The notes beneath the pieces were generated by a model. That model was not told the DNA's origin, did no database searches, and saw only the letters and a list, made by a program, of their open reading frames with translations. 17,370 nucleotides of DNA. Origin: UBA7672 sp040398425 (GTDB lineage: Bacteria > Pseudomonadota > Alphaproteobacteria > Caulobacterales > Hyphomonadaceae). The position numbers and the translations under genes are program-made. Location of the stretch: contig JBBATZ010000069.1 in the NCBI GenBank assembly GCA_040398425.1, positions 1 to 17,370 of the forward strand, given 5' to 3'. This document shows positions 1 through 6,533 of this stretch, in pieces; within the stretch, counting starts at the first letter, position 1; each line of letters starts with the position of its first letter.

Positions 1-2
1 GC

Positions 3-167
3 CAGCGCCAGAGAGCGACGAAGCCGCAACTCGTGCGATTGAAGCCCTCCGTACAATCGTCATGGAAAGAACCCTACATTTTCTCTGACGCCGCGGCGGG
101 GCGATGGTCTTCGATCGCCAAGTCGGTTGGCGAAGACATTTTCGGGCGGACGTCCGCATCACGATGA
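3..167 (+). CDS. Possible C-terminal tail of a gene entering from the left
   Basis: An open frame runs from the left edge to a TGA at 165-167 (54 codons, no start in the window). Its codons mostly end in G or C, as expected in this DNA, and the translation has a protein-like stretch containing SSWKEPYIFSD and SIAKSVGEDIFGR. I recognise no family. A competing reading in the next frame ends at a TGA at 86-88 and gives an Ala/Glu-rich tail ending MERTLHFL, but its third positions are less GC-rich. At most one of these is real. I see nothing supportable in 168-339; the short open frames there are low-complexity and Arg/Ala-rich. Confidence 0.25.
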   Translation, partial: QRQRATKPQLVRLKPSVQSSWKEPYIFSDAAAGRWSSIAKSVGEDIFGRTSASR

Positions 168-339
168 ACACGCGAGCCGTCGCTTGTCAGCAGAATAGGA
201 CGAGAGCCAGGGCGGCAAGAGCGGCAGCGGCTCAGGCTGTGCGGGGCGGTGACAAACCAGGGGTACCGTCAGACCAATGCCACCGGTCTCCGTCAAGGCT
301 GAGACTATCGGCCTTTGGAGGGGCCCTGGTCTGAGCCGA

Positions 340-801
340 TCAGAAGCTGCTGTAGAACTGCAGCATACGCTGGCAGCGATATGGACCGGGAAAGTGAGTC
401 CAGTCGCCGGGAGACATCAGAACTGATTGGCAGATCTGTTGGAGACCGAGGGGCGATATCCAGCCTTGCTGCTTACCCATCTGCAGGGCGATGCCGTCTG
501 CAGCATCTTCGTCCATCTGACCCATGAAATGGGCGCACTCGTGTGCGAACACGAAGCCGATGACTTGCACGGGATAGCTTGTGAGTGATGCATCCAGCGC
601 CAGAAACTGACCCGGCGCAGCCTTGCCCATGTCGCCCAGGTTGTAGACGACCGAGACAACAGCGTTCCCACAACTGAAAGGGTAGCCGCCGATTTGGAAT
701 GTTCCAGGCGGGTATTGACCGACCTGCGCACTGGCGACGGGGCTTGCAGCAAACAGGGTCAATACCAATGCGGCTAGTCGCGCGATTGGGCTTCGTATCA
801 T
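340..801 (-). CDS. Small secreted HExxH (zinc-metallopeptidase-like) protein
   Basis: The product is 153 residues. It starts with a Sec-type signal (MIRSPIARLAALVLTLFA, ending near ASAQ at residues 23-26), so the mature protein of about 127 residues is probably periplasmic or secreted. Residues 87-91 read HECAH, a gluzincin-type HExxH zinc site, followed by MDEDAAD, where Glu98 or an Asp could be a further ligand. This resembles the HExxH...E/D layout of M48-like peptidases, but the protein is far shorter and has no membrane segments beyond the signal. Four mature cysteines (44, 89, 123, 143) could form disulfides. I chose the ATG at 801 because AGGGGA lies 5 bases before it and it begins the signal peptide; a TTG at 828 extends the frame but is less likely. 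It could be a catalytically dead metal-binding protein. It is probably monocistronic. Confidence 0.7.
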   Translation of the reverse strand: MIRSPIARLAALVLTLFAASPVASAQVGQYPPGTFQIGGYPFSCGNAVVSVVYNLGDMGKAAPGQFLALDASLTSYPVQVIGFVFAHECAHFMGQMDEDAADGIALQMGKQQGWISPLGLQQICQSVLMSPGDWTHFPGPYRCQRMLQFYSSF

Positions 802-845
802 GTCGTCCCCTGCATGCCGGTCGCCCAAGAGAGAGCTTTCGATTT

Positions 846-880
846 AGACGCGAATACTGATCAAGTGCAATTTCGCGTCT
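846..880. promoter_or_regulatory. Inverted repeat upstream of the HExxH gene (operator or hairpin)
   Basis: AGACGCGAA (846-854) and TTCGCGTCT (872-880) are perfect 9-bp complementary arms with a 17-base spacer. The element lies 45-79 bases before the start of the leftward HExxH gene, where an operator or 5' leader hairpin would sit. There is no T-run after it on either strand, so a simple intrinsic terminator is unlikely. The regulator is unknown. Confidence 0.45.
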
Positions 881-1025
881 GCTTGCCACGTCTGATGTCG
901 TTCCGAATCTGGATCTGGTGACTCGACCGCATGCACCTGGAAACGGCTTGTACTCGCTCAACTTGACAGCACCCCGATCACGACGACAGCAGACGCTCGT
1001 CATCCGCAGGCGAAACACCTGCCTC

Positions 1026-2843
1026 TCACTCTTCGCTCCGAAACTGGCTGCTGTCTGAGGGCTGACTGCTACCCGCGTTCGTCCGCCCCATCGCGCCCAC
1101 GCGGATCTGCCAGGGAATATCTTCAGGCGGAGCTCTGCCGATTACCCCTGCAGTCTTTGTCGACAGCGCTGGTTGGCTTCCGCCCCGCCGGACGGGAATT
1201 CTTTGCAAAAACTCCTGGCTGCCTCCTGCTGGAAGCAACGTCTTCGCGTCCAAGGTGACGCTGCTGAGAGGCAGGCCGAAGCGATCGATAAGAGCAATGA
1301 GCAGGGCGTCAACGCTACGCGCTTCTGACGCCCCGTTGTTTATGCGGCCTGCAACTTCCAGGTATAAACCCGCCGAGTCGAGCTTCATTCTGGATGCCGT
1401 GACCTCGACGACAACGTCGGGAACACTGCTCCCGGCCCGTCGCAGAGCAACCTCCCCAAGCGCTGAGAGAGCCCTGATCGCATTTCTTCGAACCTTGTCT
1501 GCATCTGCCACTGCCGAGGATGCTAGGGCTTTCTCGGATTGCGTCCTCTCGATAGCCTTGAACGCCTGGACCGCATCCCAGGCCTCGTCGGCCGCCTCGG
1601 CGATCGCAAACATATCTCGCCATTGCAGCCGCTGATCTGCGCCAGCGCATTCGGGTTTTGTTGACTCCCGGCAGTCCCATGCCCAGGCGGCTTCACGACG
1701 AAAGTATCGCGTGAGCGAATTGAGTTCCGTTGCCGAATAGGTATTGGCAGCCGCCCCCTCAGCCAGTTCGGGCGTTTTGGCCAGGGTGTATGCATCGAGC
1801 TGGTCGTCAATGATTTCCCACACTGACTTGGACTGCGATGCCGGCAGCTCAGCAAGCAGGCCATCGGACGGAGACGTTGCGAGATCGAAGAAGGCACAGT
1901 CGCGCGGCCATCTGTAACGGAAGGGCGGCGCGAAATGCACGTAGACGTCGCTGGTGTTCATGGGTGGGTTGAGCAGGCGCATATCAAAGGATCTTGATTC
2001 ACCAGGCTCGAGATACTGGAAAGGCAGCAAGGACGACTGACCGGACAGGACGAAATCCCAGCGATCCAGCGCCTCCAGAGTGAGCGGAGGCATCTCCATC
2101 TTGTTCTTGCCAGTATTTCGCGCTGCGCCCGAAACCACTGTTACCTTCCTTCCATTCTCGAAGACGGAAACAAATGTGATGTCCTCAAGAGCGACCCCCT
2201 TGTAGGATGGCTGGGGCAGGTCCCTCTTTCGGACGATTGGGCTGAAGAAGAGGTCCACAATCGGTATCGGGCTAAGAGCACTCTGAACGGCGTCCTGGCG
2301 CCTGCGCTCAGCTGTTTCGCTCTCAGCTTGTGTCGCCCGGCCTGCCATCATGGCTACCCGTGTATCCCGCGCGACCAGAGTCGCCTCGTGTGCTTTACGT
2401 GCATTTCCGTCATCAAAACCAATCTTCTGCATCAGGCAGATCAAAGACGCCGTCTCATCCGGCGAATAATCTGGCACGCGGCGAGATGCTTCTCTTCGCC
2501 CTGACACAACGACGCGATCACCCTCCGCAGAAGCATCATCCCTGATTTGGGCATTCCCTTCGCCAGGAAGCCCCTCTGCACTTACAGCGCTGACCAGCTG
2601 ATCCGGCAGTAGCTGCTGCTCCGGCTGAGCTTGCGCAACGCTGTGATCAGCAGTCTCCGAGGGGGACGGCGTTTCGGCAGCGGCCAGGCCGAGGCCGCTT
2701 GTCATCTCCCCGCTGATACGAAGTTGCTCGGCGGGTATGTCGAGCGTAAACGGCTTGGCGTCAAAGCTGAAGCAGGCCGACAGGGGGAGCAGCGCTGCCC
2801 CGACGAGGGCTCGGCCGATGTAATGCCGAATACAGAATTCCAT
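1026..2843 (-). CDS. Predicted lipoprotein with two DUF3426/FxLYD-like domains, function unknown
   Basis: The protein is 605 residues. It starts with a lipoprotein signal (LLPLSAC, acylated Cys24), so it is likely tethered in the envelope. Residues 30-190 are Ser/Ala/Glu-rich and probably flexible or helical. Residues 220-308 look like a beta-sandwich of the DUF3426/FxLYD type: VVSGAARNTGKNK, then MPPLTLEALD, then LEPGESRSFDMRLLNPP. A second, weaker version occupies residues 476-553 (LYLEVAGRINNG, then LLPAGGSQEFLQRIPV). Between them is a Trp- and Cys-containing helical region (340-470). The duplication is my reading and has not been tested by alignment. The ATG at 2843 has GGAG 6 bases upstream. 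The gene is divergent from the sulfatase across a 386-base gap. No enzymatic motif is visible. Confidence 0.75.
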   Translation of the reverse strand: MEFCIRHYIGRALVGAALLPLSACFSFDAKPFTLDIPAEQLRISGEMTSGLGLAAAETPSPSETADHSVAQAQPEQQLLPDQLVSAVSAEGLPGEGNAQIRDDASAEGDRVVVSGRREASRRVPDYSPDETASLICLMQKIGFDDGNARKAHEATLVARDTRVAMMAGRATQAESETAERRRQDAVQSALSPIPIVDLFFSPIVRKRDLPQPSYKGVALEDITFVSVFENGRKVTVVSGAARNTGKNKMEMPPLTLEALDRWDFVLSGQSSLLPFQYLEPGESRSFDMRLLNPPMNTSDVYVHFAPPFRYRWPRDCAFFDLATSPSDGLLAELPASQSKSVWEIIDDQLDAYTLAKTPELAEGAAANTYSATELNSLTRYFRREAAWAWDCRESTKPECAGADQRLQWRDMFAIAEAADEAWDAVQAFKAIERTQSEKALASSAVADADKVRRNAIRALSALGEVALRRAGSSVPDVVVEVTASRMKLDSAGLYLEVAGRINNGASEARSVDALLIALIDRFGLPLSSVTLDAKTLLPAGGSQEFLQRIPVRRGGSQPALSTKTAGVIGRAPPEDIPWQIRVGAMGRTNAGSSQPSDSSQFRSEE

Positions 2844-2915
2844 GAGCAGCTCCAGCTAGTTGGTCAGCGCAGCAAGGCCCCTGCCCGAAAAGGCGCCCGG
2901 TGACAGCCCGCAGGA

Positions 2916-2948
2916 TGTAAGTTGTTCTACGATCGTACGCGACTTACA
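2916..2948. promoter_or_regulatory. Compound dyad between divergent genes, possible operator
   Basis: The outer arms TGTAAGT (2916-2922) and ACTTACA (2942-2948) are perfect 7-bp inverted repeats. Inside them, almost concentric, lies the perfect 10-bp palindrome TACGATCGTA (2928-2937); the spacers are 5 and 4 bases. The element is about 73 bases before the lipoprotein start and about 280 bases before the sulfatase start. Two nested symmetries suggest binding of a dimeric or tetrameric regulator, more likely acting on the lipoprotein gene. No regulator gene is nearby. Confidence 0.45.
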
Positions 2949-3026
2949 GATCGTGCGGCCCGGTAACATTGCGGAACGCGGAAGGCAGGCAAGCAGACGT
3001 ATTGAAGGAGCAGAGGGCCACAGGGT

Positions 3027-3069
3027 GCCGACAGTCGTCCGCTAGTCGGTCTGTCAGGTTCAGGGCAGG
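3027..3069 (+). repeat. 43-bp direct repeat, copy 1 (upstream of sulfatase)
   Basis: This segment matches 4732-4774 in the same orientation at 34 of 43 positions by hand count, without gaps. The best-kept core is ACAGTCGTCCG, then TAG, CGGTCT and GGGCAGG. The two copies sit 1,705 bases apart and bracket the sulfatase gene. Confidence 0.6.
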
Positions 3070-3229
3070 TCACAGCTACGATCCGACAGGGCCGGAGCTC
3101 GGTCGATTTTCGTCCTGCCTGTCAGAGCTGCAGAGAATTTGGTCTACTTGGTTGATTTGACACCGCCGTTGCGGCCCAAGCCGCCCCGCAGTATCGCTTC
3201 CAAAGAGTATCGTGGATCGGGGAGTCGAT

Positions 3230-4726
3230 ATGCGGCGCTACGTTTCTAGGCTGACGGTACTATTGGGGGCCGGCTGGATTTTGGCGTCGTGCGTCTCGCC
3301 CCAGGTCGAGGAGAAGGTTGCTGTCCGACCAAACGTGATCGTCATCCTCGCCGACGACCTCGGCTACGGCGACACGAGCGTCTACGGCAGCAAGATCGTG
3401 AGCACCCCGAACATAGACGCTCTTGCCGCCAGCGGTGTCAGGTTCACTCGGGGCTATGTTAGCCACCCTGTCTGCGCGCCGTCGCGTGCGGCGCTGATGA
3501 CCGGACGCTACCAGGTCCGCTTCGGGTACGAATTCAATCCAGTTGGGCGTGACCGGCAGGGAGGCGTGGAGCCGTCGGAAGTGATGACGCCAGCCTTGAT
3601 GCGGTCGGCTGGTTACCGGACAGGCATGATCGGGAAGTGGCACCTTGGTCAATCCGAGGGCTTTCATCCCCTCGATCGAGGCTTTGACGAGTTTTTTGGC
3701 ATCACTGCGGGCGCGTCGAGCTTCATGCTCGATATGAAGGAGGGCGACGACGCCTATACGCCGCCCGGATCAGAAGACACAGTGCGCCTGCCGGGCACTC
3801 GCGATCCATCCGTCCAGCTGACGCCGGTCGAGGAAATGAGACAGATGCGCCGTGCCACTCCCGTGACGCGTGGGCGGCAGGTGGTCGAGGAACCCGCCTA
3901 TCTCACCGAAGCCTTCACTCGCGAGGCCGTGGACTACATCGGTCGGCACAAGAGCGAACCATTTTATCTCTATGTGGCGTACAACGCGCCTCACACTCCG
4001 CTTCAGGCGACCAAGAAGTATCTGGACCGCTATCGCCATATTCCGGATCGCGGAACGCGCATCTATGCTGCGATGGTCTCAGCCCTCGATGACGGCGTCG
4101 GCGAAATCCGTCGCAAGCTGGCGGCGGAGGGTATCGACAAGAACACATTGATCGTCTTCCTGAGCGACAATGGTTGCGCCGGCTACATCCTCGGCGCCTG
4201 CACCAACGCTCCACTCAGCGGCTTCAAGGGCGAACACCTTGAGGGTGGCGTTCGTGTTCCCTTCATAGCCAGTTGGCCTGCAGCGCTTCCTGCAGGGCGG
4301 GTGGACGATAGGCCCGTCTCAGCGCTTGACATCCTGCCGACTGCTCTAGTTGCTGCTGGCGCAGTTCCGCCGCAGAACCTCGATGGCCGAAACATGATGC
4401 CAATGTTCGCGGGCCCAACGTCCTATTCCCCGCGCCAACTGTACTGGCGCGCCGGGCCAACACACGCGGTGATCGACGGTGATTTGAAGCTTTGGACATC
4501 CGAGACGCTGGAAGCTGATGGATCCGCAGGAACCCACACCATGCTCTTTGATCTCGAACGTGACCCAGAAGAGCAGCGAAACCTTGCAGCACAAAATCCC
4601 GCCGAGGTTGAGCGTCTCCGGAAGATGTTCGACCAGTGGTCAGCTACAATGGCCGAACCGCAGTGGCCCAGCATGCGTCAGGCAGTGCGGCAGTACGACG
4701 GCAAGAAGCTCAAGGTCTATAACTGA
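3230..4726 (+). CDS. Lipoprotein type I sulfatase (formylglycine-dependent arylsulfatase family)
   Basis: The 498-residue product would hydrolyse sulfate esters, for example on glycans or aryl compounds; the substrate cannot be told from sequence. A lipobox (ILASC) near residue 21 puts it on the periplasmic face. The core starts NVIVILADDLGYGD (metal ligands Asp42 and Asp43). Cys82 in CAPSRAALMTGR is the CxPSR site that an FGE enzyme converts to formylglycine. GMIGKWHLG (about 133-141), a His in NAPHTPL (255) and SDNG (Asp313-Asn314) complete the usual active site. The length is normal for the family. I chose the ATG at 3230 because GGGGAG sits 5 bases before it and it opens the signal; a GTG at 3212 would add six residues. 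No FGE gene is in the window. It appears to be a single gene, flanked by the 43-bp repeats. Confidence 0.92.
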   Translation: MRRYVSRLTVLLGAGWILASCVSPQVEEKVAVRPNVIVILADDLGYGDTSVYGSKIVSTPNIDALAASGVRFTRGYVSHPVCAPSRAALMTGRYQVRFGYEFNPVGRDRQGGVEPSEVMTPALMRSAGYRTGMIGKWHLGQSEGFHPLDRGFDEFFGITAGASSFMLDMKEGDDAYTPPGSEDTVRLPGTRDPSVQLTPVEEMRQMRRATPVTRGRQVVEEPAYLTEAFTREAVDYIGRHKSEPFYLYVAYNAPHTPLQATKKYLDRYRHIPDRGTRIYAAMVSALDDGVGEIRRKLAAEGIDKNTLIVFLSDNGCAGYILGACTNAPLSGFKGEHLEGGVRVPFIASWPAALPAGRVDDRPVSALDILPTALVAAGAVPPQNLDGRNMMPMFAGPTSYSPRQLYWRAGPTHAVIDGDLKLWTSETLEADGSAGTHTMLFDLERDPEEQRNLAAQNPAEVERLRKMFDQWSATMAEPQWPSMRQAVRQYDGKKLKVYN

Positions 4727-4731
4727 TCGGC

Positions 4732-4774
4732 GCCAACAGTCGTCCGATAGCCGGTCTCTCGAACTGAGGGCAGG
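4732..4774 (+). repeat. 43-bp direct repeat, copy 2 (just after sulfatase stop)
   Basis: This is the partner of 3027-3069, beginning 5 bases after the sulfatase stop codon. Similarity may continue weakly beyond 4774: both copies are followed by an ACAGG...TCG...CCTGCCTG pattern, but spacing drifts and I would not rely on it. It is not an obvious terminator, having no long stem or T-run. Confidence 0.6.
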
Positions 4775-5159
4775 GCGTGCGCAACAGGACCGTCGGGAAC
4801 GAGTTCGTGCCGCCTGCCTGCCTGCGGAAATTCTCGCGCTTCAATCAAGTCGTTTTTCAAAGATCAGGGAATTCACGCGTTTGGCGTCGCCATACCCCCA
4901 GCCTGGAATGACGTTGTGGGACGGCACTGTCATCTGTGGACGCTACCGGACCATTCAGTCGCGGCGGCGCGGCTGCTTGCCGTAGAGGCAGCTCCATCTC
5001 GGTTCATCCAACAAAAGGAACAGACCCGAGGATCTGTGTCTGTTTATCGTCCCTTGAATGGCAAGGTCTTTGTCCACGCTTGGCGGACCAACTCGACACG
5101 TCGCCGCAAGCCGGGTTTAATTCCGCTCTATTGCCTCCAGTTTATCCCAGAGTTGTCGT
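4775..5159. other. Non-coding gap before the virB operon
   Basis: About 385 bases between the sulfatase and virB1. Open frames here (for example 4936-5268) look like chance: Arg/Ser/Pro/Cys-rich, no family likeness, no good ribosome site. The gap should hold the virB promoter, but I see no convincing -35/-10 pair. It contains the inverted repeat at 5019-5044. Confidence 0.55.
5019..5044. promoter_or_regulatory. Inverted repeat upstream of virB1
   Basis: AACAGAC (5019-5025) and GTCTGTT (5038-5044) are perfect 7-bp complementary arms with a 12-base spacer, about 115 bases before the first possible virB1 start. It could be an operator for the virB operon. It could also be a weak terminator for upstream transcription, although only three T residues end the right arm. 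Confidence 0.3.
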
Positions 5160-5930
5160 ATGGTCCCAGTATCGGGTAGTGCACCTCCCAACATGCCCTT
5201 ACGAAACCGAGGCGATATCTGCTCTTTCTCATTGGCAAGGTTGTTGCTTTTGCGCGGGAATTCCGTAGCGATACCCCGCAGTCTTCCGGTTATAGGTGAT
5301 TGCTGGCCTTTCCTAAGCGCGTGGGCTCTGCGCGCGAGTGGGGCTGCCCGTATTCTGTTGCGGGTGGCATTTGTGGGCGTCACGCTCGTTCCCACTTTCG
5401 CTCTTCCAGCTAAAGCCCAAGTCATAGAAATCGGGCCGAAAGGGGCTTCCGTTATCTCGGTCCCCTCCGTGACCACCGTCGAGGGGCTCCAGCCAATCCT
5501 TCCAACCCGCCCGGTCACAAACCGGCCGAGGGCGCCTCGCGCCGCCCAACCCATCCTCGAAACGGCCGGCCAGCTCAGCGGACTTTCTCCACGCCTGCTT
5601 GAGGCGGTTGCCTACGTCGAATCTAGGTTTCGCGAGGACGCCGTTTCTGCGAAGGGAGCGCTGGGTATGATGCAGTTGATGCCAGCCACGGCGAGCGGGC
5701 TGGGGGTCGATCCTTCAGACCCCGCCCAGAATGCGCAGGGAGGGGCGACGTATCTGCGCCAGATGCTGGCAACGTTCGACAATGACTTGGAGCTGGCTTT
5801 GGCTGCTTACAATGCGGGACCATCGGCCGTCATTCGACACGGCGGGGTACCGCCCTACGCGGAGACCCGCGCTTACGTCGCCGCCGTAATGGAGTATCTC
5901 GCCAGCACCAGCGTACCGGAGATCAAGTGA
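5160..5930 (+). CDS. virB1: VirB1-like lytic transglycosylase of a type IV secretion system
   Basis: This periplasmic enzyme opens peptidoglycan so the secretion channel can be assembled. The C-terminal half (residues about 130-245) is an SLT/lysozyme-like domain: Glu154 in AYVESRF is the expected catalytic acid, followed by GALGMMQLMPATA and LALAAYNAG. A hydrophobic stretch (about 63-86, ending PAKAQ) looks like a signal peptide but lies unusually far from the N-terminus. The true start may therefore be later, for example ATG 5193, or TTG 5358 or GTG 5364 directly before the hydrophobic stretch. None has a strong ribosome site, so the start at 5160 is provisional. It is the first gene of the virB operon and its TGA overlaps the virB2 ATG. 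Confidence 0.87.
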   Translation: MVPVSGSAPPNMPLRNRGDICSFSLARLLLLRGNSVAIPRSLPVIGDCWPFLSAWALRASGAARILLRVAFVGVTLVPTFALPAKAQVIEIGPKGASVISVPSVTTVEGLQPILPTRPVTNRPRAPRAAQPILETAGQLSGLSPRLLEAVAYVESRFREDAVSAKGALGMMQLMPATASGLGVDPSDPAQNAQGGATYLRQMLATFDNDLELALAAYNAGPSAVIRHGGVPPYAETRAYVAAVMEYLASTSVPEIK

Positions 5931-6244
5931 TGCGTTTTGCCCGAGTCATCGTTTCGTTCCTGACAACCGCTTTTCTTGCGGCGGAACAGGCAGTCGCCCA
6001 GGGAGGCGCCCCCCCAGGCTCAGGGCCAATCCTTGGTGCGGTGAACTGGGTCCGCGGGACCATGGAAGGCGGAATTGCAACCGCCGTTGCGGTGATTGCG
6101 GTAGCCTTTGTCGGATTCATGATGCTGACCGGGCGCCTGAACTGGAAGCACGGAATCACCGTGATCATAGGGTGCTTCATTCTGTTCGGTGCGGCGACCA
6201 TAGTCGGCGGCATTCAGTCGGCCGCGCAAGCCTCGGCGGGTTAG
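5930..6244 (+). CDS. virB2: VirB2-like major pilin (TrbC/VirB2 family)
   Basis: This 104-residue pilin precursor would be inserted in the inner membrane and polymerised into the pilus. A long signal ends near AVA at residues 21-23. Two membrane helices follow (about 48-66 and 74-93) joined by the short polar loop TGRLNWKHG, the standard VirB2 hairpin. The length is typical. The ATG at 5930 shares one base with the virB1 stop (TGATG) and has GGAG 8 bases upstream; a GTG one codon earlier is less likely. virB3 starts 4 bases after the stop. Confidence 0.92.
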   Translation: MRFARVIVSFLTTAFLAAEQAVAQGGAPPGSGPILGAVNWVRGTMEGGIATAVAVIAVAFVGFMMLTGRLNWKHGITVIIGCFILFGAATIVGGIQSAAQASAG

Positions 6245-6248
6245 TCGC

Positions 6249-6533
6249 ATGGCCAGCCTTGAGCGCGATGTCGTCTTCTCTGCCCTGACGCGCCCGCAAA
6301 TGTTTGCCGGCGTGAGCTATTCATTCTTCGTCCTGAATCTTGTGATCACCACCGAAATGTTTCTGATCACCAAGTCGTACTGGGCGATCGTGACCGCCCT
6401 GGCGTTACACGTTTTCGGATACCTGATGTGTCTGCGTGAGCCCCGATGGCTCGACCTGTGGATCCAGAAGGTCAGCCGCTGTCCGCGCGTCCCCAACTTC
6501 TCTCACTGGCGCTGCAATTCTTATTCGCCATGA
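6249..6533 (+). CDS. virB3: VirB3-like inner-membrane component
   Basis: This is a 94-residue small membrane protein that in known systems associates with VirB4 and is needed for pilus assembly. It opens with DVVFSALTRPQMFAGV, a typical VirB3 N-terminus (TRP motif), followed by two hydrophobic helices (about 20-40 and 45-61). The C-terminus LWIQKVSRCPRVPNF...WRCNSY matches the usual VirB3 ending, so the gene looks complete. The stop overlaps the virB4 start by 4 bases (ATGA), implying translational coupling. Confidence 0.9.
   Translation: MASLERDVVFSALTRPQMFAGVSYSFFVLNLVITTEMFLITKSYWAIVTALALHVFGYLMCLREPRWLDLWIQKVSRCPRVPNFSHWRCNSYSP

Larger units (their letters stand above)
2844..3229. other. 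Divergent intergenic region
   Basis: This gap separates the leftward lipoprotein gene from the rightward sulfatase gene and must hold both promoters. No convincing protein-coding frame is seen; the short open frames at 2860-3160 are Arg/Ser-rich. It contains the compound dyad at 2916-2948 and one copy of the 43-bp repeat at 3027-3069, both listed separately. I could not assign clear -35/-10 boxes. Confidence 0.6.

Noticed and set aside
104..334. 76-codon open frame near the left edge
   Set aside because: Arg/Ala-rich, low complexity, no ribosome site or recognisable domain.
473..1018. 181-codon frame on the - strand overlapping the HExxH gene
   Set aside because: Arg/Cys-rich, no signal or family likeness, and overlaps the better frame with signal peptide and ribosome site.
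4936..5268. Open frames between the sulfatase and virB1
   Set aside because: Composition is unlike the real genes, starts lack ribosome sites, and they run into virB1 in another frame.
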